A program made the position numbers and the translations under genes. Positions 6,004 to 13,981 of a DNA stretch of 15,748 bases are shown in pieces. Below the pieces are notes generated by a model that saw nothing but the letters and a program-made list of their open reading frames with translations, was not told the DNA's origin and did no database searches. The DNA comes from an uncultured Bacteroidota bacterium (GTDB lineage Bacteria > Bacteroidota > Bacteroidia > Flavobacteriales > Flavobacteriaceae), in assembly GCA_903879875.1 (NCBI GenBank), contig CAIRNC010000264.1, positions 1 to 15,748 of the forward strand, given 5' to 3'. Positions within the stretch are counted from its first letter, which is position 1; the number at the start of each line of letters is the position of its first letter.

Positions 6004-7614
6004 ATGAAAATAATAAAACGCACTTATTTATCGCTAATTGCTGCTTTAGCACTATCTTTTTCAGTAAATGCACAGAGCACAACAACATTTACTGCAAAAA
6101 AGGCTGCTCTTACTGAAAACCAATTACAGAGATGGAGTCACTTAGATTTAGCCAAAGATAGCATTCCAGGAATGAGTGTTGACAAAGCTTACGCTGAATT
6201 GTTGAAAAACAAAAAAGGAGTAAAAGTAATTGTAGGTATCGTAGATTCTGGAGTAGATATTGAACATGAAGATTTAAAAGCCGTTGTTTGGACCAATAAA
6301 AAAGAAATTGCAGGTAACGGAATTGACGATGATAAAAACGGTTATATCGATGATATTCACGGATGGAATTTTTTAGGAAATATAACTAAAGAGCATTATG
6401 AATATGAAAGAATCATCAACAATAAAAGTATTGTAGATGATGCTACATATCAAGAGGCAAAAACATTAAATGACAAGAAAGTAGAGGAGGCTAAAAATGC
6501 AAAATCACAAATTGAACAAGTTTTAGCAGGAACTACTAATGCCGATGATGCTCTCGCAAAACATTTAGGAAAACCAGTTTATAGCGTCGAAGATTTGAAT
6601 GCTATTGTTTCTCAAGATCAAGAAATACTTAAAAGCAAAGCAATAATGACACAAATGCTTGCTTACGGAATGCCAGTTGCAGAATTAAAAAAAGAAATCA
6701 AGAAAGAACTTGATGGTTTTATTGAAGTGCTAAATGGAGATAATCTAAAAAAAGATTATAGAAAAGTTTTAGGAGATAACCCGGATGACATTAAAGATGT
6801 AAAATACGGAAACAACAATGTTATGGGTCCAGACAAAGAAGAAATTCTTCACGGAACTCACGTTGCAGGAATTGTAGCCCAAGTTAGAAACAACAATATT
6901 GGTGGCGACGGAATTGCAAATAATGTTGAAATACTTACTGTTCGAGCTGTTCCGGATGGTGACGAATATGACAAAGACATTGCGCTTGGAATTCGTTATG
7001 CTGTTGATAATGGCGCTAAAGTAATCAATGGTAGTTTCGGAAAAAGCTTTTCTCCACACAAACAATGGGTTTTTGACGCTATTAAATATGCTGAAAAGAA
7101 AGATGTGTTAATTGTTCATGCTGCAGGAAATGATGCAAAAGATATTGATACAGAAAATAATTATCCAAATGACTCTGCAGATAAAAAAACAGAATTTGCA
7201 GATAATTTAATAACTATTGGAGCCTTGAATAATGAATATGGAACTAATGTTGTAGCCGATTTTTCTAATTTCGGTAAAGTAAATGTTGACGTTTTTGCAC
7301 CAGGAGTAAATATTTACGCCTCTACACCAAACAATGCCTACCAATTATTACAAGGAACTTCTATGGCATCGCCAAATGTTGCTGGAGTTGCGGCTTTGAT
7401 ACGATCCTATTATCCAAAATTATCTGCTAAACAAGTGAAGCATATTCTTATGGATTCAGGAACTGCAATCACTTCAGAAGTAGTTGTTGGTGGTGATCCA
7501 AAAAACAAACAACCTTTTTCAAAACTTTGCAAATCGGGAAAAATAGTTAATGCTTACAATGCGTTGCTTATGGCCGAAAAAATGTCCAAAAAAGGATTGC
7601 CAAAAAAGAAATAA
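6004..7614 (+). CDS. Secreted subtilisin-like serine protease, peptidase family S8
   Basis: The 536-residue protein begins with a signal peptide (about residues 1-24, SLIAALALSFSVNAQ), so it acts in the periplasm or beyond. The catalytic triad is D81 (IVDSGVD), H283 (HGTHVAGI) and S453 (GTSMASPNVAG), with the oxyanion Asn at N376 (HAAGND). An acidic NGIDDDKNGYIDD segment may bind calcium. The gap between Asp and His is about 200 residues, against about 32 in subtilisin; roughly residues 127-275 are a Lys/Glu-rich, mostly helical insertion. No C-terminal secretion domain is visible and the chain ends in lysines. The ATG at 6004 is preferred to an in-frame TTG at 5971, since it alone begins a good signal peptide and the TTG lies in the promoter box. 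It degrades proteins; targets unknown. Confidence 0.95.
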   Translation: MKIIKRTYLSLIAALALSFSVNAQSTTTFTAKKAALTENQLQRWSHLDLAKDSIPGMSVDKAYAELLKNKKGVKVIVGIVDSGVDIEHEDLKAVVWTNKKEIAGNGIDDDKNGYIDDIHGWNFLGNITKEHYEYERIINNKSIVDDATYQEAKTLNDKKVEEAKNAKSQIEQVLAGTTNADDALAKHLGKPVYSVEDLNAIVSQDQEILKSKAIMTQMLAYGMPVAELKKEIKKELDGFIEVLNGDNLKKDYRKVLGDNPDDIKDVKYGNNNVMGPDKEEILHGTHVAGIVAQVRNNNIGGDGIANNVEILTVRAVPDGDEYDKDIALGIRYAVDNGAKVINGSFGKSFSPHKQWVFDAIKYAEKKDVLIVHAAGNDAKDIDTENNYPNDSADKKTEFADNLITIGALNNEYGTNVVADFSNFGKVNVDVFAPGVNIYASTPNNAYQLLQGTSMASPNVAGVAALIRSYYPKLSAKQVKHILMDSGTAITSEVVVGGDPKNKQPFSKLCKSGKIVNAYNALLMAEKMSKKGLPKKK

Positions 7615-7634
7615 CAATTCTGCAAAAATATCAA

Positions 7635-7680
7635 AAGCTTGTCTTTAATTTTAACTGAATTTAGACAAGCTTCTTTTTTA
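7635..7680 (+). terminator. Intrinsic terminator after the S8 protease gene
   Basis: AAGCTTGTCT (7635-7644) pairs perfectly with AGACAAGCTT (7663-7672), a 10-base stem with an 18-base loop, followed by CTTTTTT. Position and T-tract fit a Rho-independent terminator about 20 bases after the stop codon, separating the S8 and M1 peptidase genes. Confidence 0.75.
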
Positions 7681-7711
7681 AAAATTACTTTCCCATTTTA
7701 TTGTTTACAAA

Positions 7712-9595
7712 ATGAAAAAACTACTTTTATTTACATTCCTAATTTGCGCTTTAGCAAAAACAACGGCGCAAAGCAACAATTATTGGCAACAACACGTTGA
7801 CTATAAAATGGAAGTGACAATAGATGTGAATTCCTATAAATACAAAGGTACACAAGAATTGATTTATGAAAACAATTCGCCTGACACCCTAAAAAAAGTA
7901 TTTTACCATTTGTACAACAATGCTTTCCAGCCGGGTAGTGAGATGGATGCTCGACTAAAAGCCATTAAAGATCCCGATGCACGAATGGTTACGAAAACCA
8001 AAAATGCAGATGGTACAATTACAAAAGAAAGTAGAATTTCAAGTTTAAAACCCGATGAAATCGGATATTTAAAAATTTCAAACTTCAAGCAAAATGGAAA
8101 TTTTGCTGCAACAAAGGAAATAGGAACTATACTAGAAGTTACATTATCTAAACCTATTTTACCCCATTCAAAAACTACATTTACACTCGATTTTGACGGA
8201 CAAGTGCCCGTTCAAATTCGTCGTTCAGGAAGAAATAACAGTGAATGTGTCGCTTTGTCCATGGCGCAATGGTATCCAAAAATAGCCGAATTTGATTTTG
8301 AAGGATGGCATGCAGACCCCTATATCGCAAGAGAATTTCATGGCGTTTGGGGCAATTTTGATGTAAAAATCACTATTGATTCCAATTATATTATTGGCGG
8401 CTCTGGCTATTTAGAAAACGCTAATAAAATAGGTTTTGGATATGAAGATAAAAATAAAAAAGTAAAAAAGGATTCCAACGCCGAAACCCTAACATGGCAT
8501 TTTATAGCTCCAAATGTACACGATTTTACATGGGCTGCTGACAAAAATTATTTGCATGATGTAGTGCAAGTTCCTGACGGTGCGACCCTACATTTTCTAT
8601 ATAAAAACAATCCGAAAATCATTGCAAATTGGAAAAAATTGGAACCTAAAACCGTCCAACTAATGCAATTTTACAATGCAACGGTGGGTAAATATCCTTA
8701 TAAACAATACTCTGTAATTCAAGGTGGCGATGGCGGAATGGAATATGCTATGTGTACCTTGCTTCTTGGTGAAGGAACCTATGAAGGCATTCTTGGAACT
8801 ACCGCTCATGAAATGGCACATTCGTGGTTCCAACATATTTTGGCTACCAACGAGAGCAAACATTCCTGGATGGATGAAGGATTTACTTCCTTTTTAGAAG
8901 ATTTAGGCATGAATGCAATTGCTGATAAAAAAATTGAAAATCCTTTTTCAGGGGCCTATTCAGGATATATCAATTTAGCCAATTCAGGAAAAGAGCAACC
9001 TTTATCTACTCATTCTGATAGATACGATGAAAACAGAAGTTATAGCGTTTCTTCCTACAGCAAAGGCGAAGTGTTTTTGGCGCAATTGCAATATATTATT
9101 GGGAAAGAAAATCTTTTAAAAACATTACAAAGGTATTTTCAGGATTTTAAATTCAAACATCCTACACCAAATGATATTAAAAGAAGTGCCGAACGTATTT
9201 CGGGAGCCAATTTGGATTGGTATTTAACCGATTTTACTGAAACTACCAATACGATAGATTACGCCATTAAAGAAGTAAACGAAGACAACAATCAAACCAC
9301 GGTAGTATTTGAACGCCTTGGCAGAACGCCTATGCCTATTGACGTTACTGTTGACTATATAGATGGTACAAAAGAAAGTTTTTACATTCCGCTACGAATG
9401 ATGAGTTTTGAAAAAGAAAATCCAAATCCAAACGTAAAAAGAACCGTTTTGTCCGATTGGGCTTGGGCTTATCCTACCTATTCTTTTTTGATTGCAAAAC
9501 CAAAAAACACCATCAAGAAAATTACTATTGATGACAGTAATTTAATGGCTGATGTAAAACGAGAAAACAATGTTTACGAAGTTGTTGTTAAGTGA
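7712..9595 (+). CDS. Exported M1-family zinc metallopeptidase
   Basis: A 627-residue protein with a signal peptide (about residues 1-19, LLLFTFLICALAKTTAQ). The zinc site is HEMAH (H366, E367, H370) with the third ligand E389 in WMDEGF, which gives the M1 spacing HExxH-18-E. The substrate-binding motif is GGMEY (residues 341-345), a variant of GAMEN common in bacterial M1 enzymes with aminopeptidase activity. The N-terminal half (about 20-300) is the beta-saddle domain seen in M1 proteins, and the C-terminal part is short and beta-rich. It probably removes N-terminal residues from peptides in the periplasm or outside, complementing the S8 protease upstream. No sorting domain is seen at the C terminus. 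It ends 25 bases from the convergent barrel-protein gene. Confidence 0.95.
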   Translation: MKKLLLFTFLICALAKTTAQSNNYWQQHVDYKMEVTIDVNSYKYKGTQELIYENNSPDTLKKVFYHLYNNAFQPGSEMDARLKAIKDPDARMVTKTKNADGTITKESRISSLKPDEIGYLKISNFKQNGNFAATKEIGTILEVTLSKPILPHSKTTFTLDFDGQVPVQIRRSGRNNSECVALSMAQWYPKIAEFDFEGWHADPYIAREFHGVWGNFDVKITIDSNYIIGGSGYLENANKIGFGYEDKNKKVKKDSNAETLTWHFIAPNVHDFTWAADKNYLHDVVQVPDGATLHFLYKNNPKIIANWKKLEPKTVQLMQFYNATVGKYPYKQYSVIQGGDGGMEYAMCTLLLGEGTYEGILGTTAHEMAHSWFQHILATNESKHSWMDEGFTSFLEDLGMNAIADKKIENPFSGAYSGYINLANSGKEQPLSTHSDRYDENRSYSVSSYSKGEVFLAQLQYIIGKENLLKTLQRYFQDFKFKHPTPNDIKRSAERISGANLDWYLTDFTETTNTIDYAIKEVNEDNNQTTVVFERLGRTPMPIDVTVDYIDGTKESFYIPLRMMSFEKENPNPNVKRTVLSDWAWAYPTYSFLIAKPKNTIKKITIDDSNLMADVKRENNVYEVVVK

Positions 9596-9612
9596 TAAAA
9601 TGGAGTTCAACA

Positions 9613-9629
9613 AGGTTTATTTAAAACCT
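9613..9629. terminator. Short stem between convergent genes, possible bidirectional terminator
   Basis: AGGTTT (9613-9618) pairs with AAACCT (9624-9629) around a 5-base loop. It overlaps the stop codon of the leftward gene and lies 18 bases after the M1 peptidase stop. It is short and lacks a proper T-tract, so only weakly supported. Confidence 0.25.
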
Positions 9630-10157
9630 ATATCCTACTGAAAGCCCAAATTTCCCTACAATCTTATAACCTGAAGTGTAATTAGAATAATCATTTAATA
9701 AATTTCTTCCAACACCAGAATTAATTTCAAATAAAATTCCATTTCGAGTAATCCACTTTCCTCCTAAACCAATGCCAATTGCAAAATCAGTAACTTTGGA
9801 TGTTTCGTAAGAATAATAATAACCATAAGGAGTCCTTTTTTCAGCTTTAAAAGTACTTAACATCGTGAATCCCTCAAAGAAAAATCCAGCCGCTGGTTTA
9901 TTTCCAAAATAAAAACGATAATAAGGACTTAAACTAAAGGTGGTGTTGATTTCATTTCCTGATGACAATACTAGACCCACTCCTAAACCAGATTCATCAT
10001 TTACAAGATGCTCGTAAGTTGCATTTAATGCTCCAGCAAATATTAAATAAGTGACATCTAATTTTAATTCATTTTGTTTAAAATCTAATGTTTTTTTCTC
10101 TTGGCTATTGCCAAATGAATAAACTAAAATACAGAATGCTATTACGAATTTTTTCAT
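9621..10157 (-). CDS. Small predicted outer-membrane beta-barrel protein
   Basis: A 178-residue protein with a signal peptide (about residues 1-19, VIAFCILVYSFGNSQ). The rest is a chain of amphipathic strands with alternating aromatic and small residues (LKLDVTYLIFAGALNATYEH, GLGVGLVLSSG, FSLSPYYRFYFG, FAIGIGLGGKWI, KFGLSVGYRF), and it ends in Phe, the typical C-terminal signal for outer-membrane barrel assembly. About eight strands would fit the size. It resembles DUF3575-like small barrels in length and layout, but that is a guess; the role is unknown. It is leftward, 62 bases after riboflavin synthase, and has its own upstream -7 box. It converges with the M1 peptidase gene. Confidence 0.82.
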   Translation of the reverse strand: MKKFVIAFCILVYSFGNSQEKKTLDFKQNELKLDVTYLIFAGALNATYEHLVNDESGLGVGLVLSSGNEINTTFSLSPYYRFYFGNKPAAGFFFEGFTMLSTFKAEKRTPYGYYYSYETSKVTDFAIGIGLGGKWITRNGILFEINSGVGRNLLNDYSNYTSGYKIVGKFGLSVGYRF

Positions 10158-10176
10158 TTGTTTAAGTTTTAATGAA

Positions 10177-10184
10177 CAAATATA
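10177..10184 (-). promoter_or_regulatory. -7 promoter element for the barrel-protein gene
   Basis: On the minus strand this reads TATATTTG, an exact TAnnTTTG match, 19 bases before the start codon at 10157. A convincing -33 element is not visible. It suggests that the gene is transcribed on its own and not only from the ribE promoter. Confidence 0.45.
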
Positions 10185-10219
10185 ATGTTTTAAGCGAATA
10201 AATAAGTTTAAAAAAACAT

Positions 10220-10810
10220 TTACCCCCGATTCACATACAAACGAGAAACGTATTTACCGATTACGTCAAATTCTAAATTTATTTTTGTGCCTACAATAAA
10301 CGTATTGAAATTAGTGTGCTCAAATGTATATGGGATAATTGCTACACTAAACTCATTTTTCTTGGAGTGAACCACTGTAAGACTAACGCCATTTACGGTA
10401 ACAGACCCTTTTTCGATGGTAATATTACCTACACTTTCATCATATTCAAAGGTAAAATACCAACTTCCGTTTGCGTTTTCAATACTTTTGCAAATGCCAA
10501 TTTGATCCACATGACCTTGTACGATATGTCCGTCCAAACGATCGCCCAGTTTCATGGCGCGTTCTAAATTGACTAGACTTTCCGTTTTCCAATCGTTCAA
10601 GTTGGTTTTTTCTAAAGTTTCTCTAATTGCAGTAACCGTGTATTGATTATCATTTATAGCTACAACTGTTAGGCAAACGCCATTATGAGCCACACTTTGA
10701 TCAATTTTCAACTCATTTGTGATGGATGACGCAATGGTTATGTGAAGATTATCATTGTCTTTTACTAGTGCTGTAACAGTGCCGAGTGATTCTATAATTC
10801 CTGTAAACAT
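10220..10810 (-). CDS. ribE: Riboflavin synthase, alpha chain
   Basis: The enzyme converts two molecules of 6,7-dimethyl-8-ribityllumazine into riboflavin and a pyrimidinedione, the last step of vitamin B2 synthesis, in the cytoplasm. The 196 residues have the family's two homologous lumazine-binding barrels. Barrel one starts with the invariant MFTGIIE and contains HNGVCLTV; barrel two follows GDRLDGHIVQGHVDQ (about residue 90 onwards) and contains VNGVSLTV and IPYTFEHTN. The internal duplication (GVCLTV versus GVSLTV) is direct evidence of the two-barrel fold. Length is slightly below the usual 200-215. The gene is leftward and divergent from pdxA across 62 bases, with possible overlapping promoters. 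No other rib gene and no FMN riboswitch is visible here. Confidence 0.96.
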   Translation of the reverse strand: MFTGIIESLGTVTALVKDNDNLHITIASSITNELKIDQSVAHNGVCLTVVAINDNQYTVTAIRETLEKTNLNDWKTESLVNLERAMKLGDRLDGHIVQGHVDQIGICKSIENANGSWYFTFEYDESVGNITIEKGSVTVNGVSLTVVHSKKNEFSVAIIPYTFEHTNFNTFIVGTKINLEFDVIGKYVSRLYVNRG

Positions 10811-10828
10811 TTCTTATTTTATTTTTAC

Positions 10829-10836
10829 TAAATTTG
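10829..10836 (+). promoter_or_regulatory. -7 promoter element for pdxA
   Basis: TAAATTTG, followed by CACT, is an exact match to the Bacteroidetes -7 consensus and identical in its extended form to the element before pheS. It lies 36 bases before the pdxA ATG. No clear -33 TTTG is visible at the expected spacing. Confidence 0.5.
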
Positions 10837-10841
10837 CACTT

Positions 10842-10849
10842 CAAAATTA
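10842..10849 (-). promoter_or_regulatory. Possible -7 element for ribE, facing the pdxA promoter
   Basis: On the minus strand this reads TAATTTTG, an exact TAnnTTTG match, 31 bases upstream of the ribE ATG. It faces the pdxA box at 10829-10836 with five bases between them. A -33 element is not visible. Confidence 0.35.
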
Positions 10850-10872
10850 GCAATAAATAACCTGAAGTAATA

Positions 10873-11907
10873 ATGAAAAAAGCAGAAAATATAATCGTCG
10901 GAATTTCAATAGGAGATTTAAACGGTATTGGAAGCGAAGTCGTACTAAAAACATTTGAAGATAGTCGAATGTTAGAATTGTGCACTCCTGTTATTTTTGC
11001 AAACGTAAAAACACTTTCTTTTCTAAAAAAGAGTTTTGAATCGACAACTGTGCTTCATGGTATAGACCGATTGGATCAGATTGTAACTGGAAAAATCAAT
11101 GTGCTTAATGTTTGGCGCGAAGGATTTACTCTTGAGTACGGCGTAAATGACCCAATTGTTGGTAGTTACGCTATCAAATCTTTTGTTGCTGCCACGAAAG
11201 CCTTGAAAGAAGGATTAATTGATGTTTTAGTGACCGCTCCAATCAATAAATACAATGTGCAATCGGATGAGTTTAAATTCCCAGGACACACTGATTATTT
11301 AAACCAAGAATTAGAAGGTAATGCTTTGATGTTAATGGTTCAGGATAATTTGAGAGTAGGCCTATTAACGGATCATATTCCTGTAAACGAGGTCGCTTCG
11401 CATCTTACAGAAGCTTTAATTCGTCAAAAAATTGAAACGGTAAAACAAACTTTAATTCAAGATTTTAGCATCAACAAACCAAAAATTGCCGTTTTAGGAT
11501 TAAATCCTCATGCTGGCGATGGTGGTGTCATTGGAAAAGAAGATGAAGAAATTTTAAAACCCGTCATAAAAAAAATGTTCGAAAAAGGTACACTAGTTTT
11601 TGGACCTTATCCGGCTGATGGTTTTTTTGGAAGTTCACAATATGAAAAGTTTGATGCCGTAATCGCTTCTTATCATGACCAAGGATTGATTCCGTTTAAA
11701 ACCTTGTCTTTTGGGAATGGCGTCAATTATACTGCGGGTTTGAGCAAGATTAGAACGTCACCAGATCATGGTACCGCCTATGATATTGCAGGAAAAGGAA
11801 TCGCCGATTTTAACTCCTTCAAAGAAGCGGTTTATTTGGCAATTGATATTTATAACTCTCGAAATGAGTTTGCTGAAATCAGCAAAATGCCACTAAAATC
11901 AAAATAA
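10873..11907 (+). CDS. pdxA: 4-hydroxythreonine-4-phosphate dehydrogenase
   Basis: PdxA oxidises 4-phosphohydroxy-L-threonine with NAD(P), giving 3-amino-1-hydroxyacetone phosphate after decarboxylation, a precursor in DXP-dependent vitamin B6 synthesis. The 344 residues show the family motifs in order: ISIGDLNGIGSE, TAPINK, FPGHTDYL (H139), LGLNPHAGDGG (H213), PADGFFG, YHDQGLIPFK (H268) and RTSPDHGTAYD. H139, H213 and H268 are the expected divalent-metal ligands, contributed across the dimer in characterised homologues. Length is near the usual 330-350. The start at 10873 gives the conserved N terminus. It is divergent from ribE and followed by a weak hairpin before the DUF177 promoter. B6 is the cofactor of the aminotransferase at the left edge, but no link in regulation is visible. 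Confidence 0.97.
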   Translation: MKKAENIIVGISIGDLNGIGSEVVLKTFEDSRMLELCTPVIFANVKTLSFLKKSFESTTVLHGIDRLDQIVTGKINVLNVWREGFTLEYGVNDPIVGSYAIKSFVAATKALKEGLIDVLVTAPINKYNVQSDEFKFPGHTDYLNQELEGNALMLMVQDNLRVGLLTDHIPVNEVASHLTEALIRQKIETVKQTLIQDFSINKPKIAVLGLNPHAGDGGVIGKEDEEILKPVIKKMFEKGTLVFGPYPADGFFGSSQYEKFDAVIASYHDQGLIPFKTLSFGNGVNYTAGLSKIRTSPDHGTAYDIAGKGIADFNSFKEAVYLAIDIYNSRNEFAEISKMPLKSK

Positions 11908-11924
11908 AAACAGTTATAAACAAA

Positions 11925-11944
11925 AAAAGGTTAATAACCCTTTT
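11925..11944 (+). terminator. Hairpin after pdxA, possible terminator
   Basis: AAAAGGTT pairs with AACC and TTTT around a three-base loop, with one bulged C. It follows the pdxA stop codon by 17 bases. The T-run on its right side doubles as the -33 element of the next promoter, so terminator and promoter overlap. Confidence 0.45.
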
Positions 11945-11970
11945 GAATTTGTAATTAATTTATATCTTTG
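11941..11970 (+). promoter_or_regulatory. Promoter of the DUF177-rpmF unit (-33 and -7)
   Basis: TTTTG at 11941-11945 and TATCTTTG at 11963-11970 are separated by 17 bases, a good match to the flavobacterial consensus (TTG, 17-23 bases, TAnnTTTG). CACT follows, as in front of pheS and pdxA. It is the best complete promoter in the window, 33 bases before the DUF177 ATG. Confidence 0.65.
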
Positions 11971-12003
11971 CACTCCTTAATAAAGGAACAAATTGTTGTT
12001 ACA

Positions 12004-12540
12004 ATGAAACAGTTAAATGAATTTTTAATTTCTTTTATAGGATTAAAATTAGGAAAACATCAGTTTGAATATCAAATAAATAATACGTTCTTTGAAGCCT
12101 TTGATTACGATGAATTTGAAAATTCAAGCATCAAGGTAAATTTAGTTTTTGAAAAAAAAACCACCTTCATGGAACTTCATTTTAAGCATAAAGGCACTGT
12201 ATATGTACCTTGTGACTTAACAAACGAAATGTTTGACATGCCAATTAAAGGCAAAATCAGATTAGTAGTTCAATTTGGTGAAGAGTTTAATGATGACAAT
12301 GATGAATTGTTGATTTTGCCTCACGGCGAACATCAAATTGATGTTTCACAATACATTTATGAAATGATTGCGCTTTCTGTTCCATTAAGGAAAATACATC
12401 CTGGAATTAAAGACGGCACATTAAAATCAGAAGCGCTTGACAAGCTAAATGAATTGAAAGTAAAAAAAGTTGCGGAAAGCACAAAAGAAGAAATAGACCC
12501 ACGTTGGGACAAATTAAAACAACTATTAACGGATAAATAA
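12004..12540 (+). CDS. DUF177 (YceD-type) protein
   Basis: A 178-residue soluble protein of the DUF177/YceD family, whose genes commonly lie directly before rpmF (L32) in many phyla. The sequence has the usual layout: an N-terminal strand pair (QFEYQINNTFFEAF), a beta-barrel core with the conserved Cys in VYVPCDLTNEMFDMPI, an acidic segment (EEFNDDNDELLILP), the helical QYIYEMIALSVPLRKIHP signature and a charged C-terminal tail ending DPRWDKLKQLLTDK. The family is linked to ribosome biogenesis and, in E. coli and plants, to 23S rRNA accumulation; the exact role here is inferred. The ATG at 12004 is chosen: an in-frame TTG at 11968 lies inside the -7 promoter box and cannot be a start. It ends 9 bases before rpmF. 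Confidence 0.9.
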   Translation: MKQLNEFLISFIGLKLGKHQFEYQINNTFFEAFDYDEFENSSIKVNLVFEKKTTFMELHFKHKGTVYVPCDLTNEMFDMPIKGKIRLVVQFGEEFNDDNDELLILPHGEHQIDVSQYIYEMIALSVPLRKIHPGIKDGTLKSEALDKLNELKVKKVAESTKEEIDPRWDKLKQLLTDK

Positions 12541-12549
12541 TATAGTAAA

Positions 12550-12744
12550 ATGGCACATCCTAAGAGAAAAATCTCCAAAACAAGAAGAGATAAGAGAAGA
12601 ACACATTACAAAGCAACTGTAGCTCAAATCGCTACTTGTCCAATTACTGGAGAAGCACATTTATACCACAGAGCTTACTGGCATGAAGGCAAAATGTACT
12701 ACAGAGGACAGGTTGTTATTGACAAGCAAGTTGCTGTTGCATAA
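12550..12744 (+). CDS. rpmF: 50S ribosomal protein L32
   Basis: A 64-residue basic protein with the invariant start MAHPKRKISKTRRDKRRTH, which is the L32 rRNA-binding tail, followed by CPITGEAHLYHRAYWHEG and YYRGQVV. It is part of the large ribosomal subunit near the exit side of the peptidyl-transferase region. Only one cysteine is present, so the zinc-ribbon CxxC pairs seen in some L32 proteins are absent and this is a zinc-independent form. It is the second gene of a two-gene unit with DUF177 (9-base gap), and a strong terminator follows. Confidence 0.97.
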   Translation: MAHPKRKISKTRRDKRRTHYKATVAQIATCPITGEAHLYHRAYWHEGKMYYRGQVVIDKQVAVA

Positions 12745-12770
12745 TACATTATTGCAAAACATTTATTAAA

Positions 12771-12795
12771 CTCTCACCTAGTGAGGGTTTTTTTT
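12771..12795 (+). terminator. Strong intrinsic terminator after rpmF
   Basis: CTCTCAC (12771-12777) pairs with GTGAGGG (12781-12787) around a three-base loop, extended by A-T pairs outwards, and is followed by eight T (12788-12795). It ends the DUF177-rpmF transcript, so fabH needs its own promoter. Confidence 0.88.
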
Positions 12796-12910
12796 GTTGC
12801 TTATACTTTAATGGATGAAATAATTGCTTTCAAGAGCATCGTTTTAGAATTTTTTTTGTAATTTCCACAACTTTTCTGATTCAAATTTTCAGATAGAAAA
12901 ATAGTACCAC

Positions 12911-13912
12911 ATGACTAAAATTACAGCCGCAATTACTGCTGTCGGAGGATATGTTCCAGAGTTTGTACTTTCAAACAAAGTGCTTGAAACCATGGTTGAC
13001 ACCAATGATGAATGGATAACTTCAAGAACTGGAATTAAAGAAAGAAGAATGTTAAAAGAGGAAGGGTTAGGCACTTCTTTCCTAGCCATAAAAGCAGCAC
13101 AAGATTTACTTGCAAAAGGCAATATTGATCCTTTAGAAATTGATTTAGTACTTGTTGCCACCACAACACCAGATATGTTGGTAGCAGCTACTGCCGTTTA
13201 TGTTGCTACTCAAATTGGAGCAACCAACGCTTTTGCTTATGATTTGCAAGCAGCTTGTTCAAGCTTTTTATTCGGAATGTCAACTGCTTCAGCTTATATA
13301 GAATCAGGCAGATATAAAAAAATATTATTGATTGGCGCTGATAAAATGTCGTCAATAATTGATTACACGGATCGTGCCACTTGTATTATTTTTGGCGATG
13401 GTGCTGGAGCAGCACTTTTTGAACCCAATTTCGAAGGTTTAGGTTTGCAAGACGAATATTTAAGAAGCGATGGAATTGGTAGAGAGTTTTTGAAAATCGA
13501 TGCAGGAGGTTCCATACTTCCAGCTTCCGCAGAAACGGTTGCCAATCGCCAACATTTTGTTTTTCAAGACGGGAAAACGGTCTATAAATATGCCGTAACG
13601 GGTATGGCAGATGTAAGCGAAAAAATATTAGAAAGAAACAATTTAACCAACGACGATGTAGATTGGTTGATTTCACACCAAGCCAACAAACGAATTATCG
13701 ATGCAACAGCGAGCCGACTAAATTTAGAAGACAGCAAAGTTTTGGTAAACATCGAAAAATATGGCAATACAACATCTGCTACTTTGCCTTTACTTTTAAA
13801 TGACTTTGAAAGTAAATTTAAAAAAGGAGACACCCTTATTTTTGCTGCCTTTGGTGGTGGATTTACTTGGGGAGCTATTTATTTAAAATGGGCTTACGAT
13901 AAAAAAGAGTAA
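12911..13912 (+). CDS. fabH: 3-oxoacyl-[acyl-carrier-protein] synthase III (KAS III)
   Basis: FabH condenses an acyl-CoA primer with malonyl-ACP to start fatty-acid synthesis in the cytoplasm. The 333 residues match family length. The thiolase-fold motifs are clear: DEWITSRTGIKERR near the N terminus, the nucleophile C116 in LQAACSSFLF, H256 in SHQANKRI and N286 in KYGNTTSA, giving the Cys-His-Asn triad. GDGAGAALFE and FGGGFTWGA also fit. In Flavobacteria KAS III usually accepts branched primers, consistent with iso-fatty acids, but that is knowledge of the group and not shown here. The gene is isolated from rpmF by a terminator and followed by another hairpin before accB. A TTG at 12856-12858 is a possible -33, but no matching -7 box is clear. 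Confidence 0.97.
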   Translation: MTKITAAITAVGGYVPEFVLSNKVLETMVDTNDEWITSRTGIKERRMLKEEGLGTSFLAIKAAQDLLAKGNIDPLEIDLVLVATTTPDMLVAATAVYVATQIGATNAFAYDLQAACSSFLFGMSTASAYIESGRYKKILLIGADKMSSIIDYTDRATCIIFGDGAGAALFEPNFEGLGLQDEYLRSDGIGREFLKIDAGGSILPASAETVANRQHFVFQDGKTVYKYAVTGMADVSEKILERNNLTNDDVDWLISHQANKRIIDATASRLNLEDSKVLVNIEKYGNTTSATLPLLLNDFESKFKKGDTLIFAAFGGGFTWGAIYLKWAYDKKE

Positions 13913-13921
13913 GAAATTAAA

Positions 13922-13946
13922 AAAAGATTCCCTATTGGATTCTTTT
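13922..13946 (+). terminator. Hairpin after fabH, probable terminator
   Basis: AAAAGATTCC (13922-13931) pairs with GGATTCTTTT (13937-13946) with one internal mismatch and a five-base loop; the right arm carries the T-run. It starts 9 bases after the fabH stop and may separate fabH from accB or attenuate read-through. Confidence 0.55.
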
Positions 13947-13981
13947 AATCAATATATTATAACAAATAAAACTAACCTATT

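Noticed and set aside
11968..12003. TTG start giving a 12-residue longer DUF177 protein
   Set aside because: The codon is inside the -7 promoter element, so it would precede the transcript start; the ATG at 12004 gives the normal N terminus.
13386..13833. Minus-strand open frames of 83-96 codons within fabH
   Set aside because: Shadows of the fabH coding sequence; fabH shows an intact catalytic triad across the same DNA.
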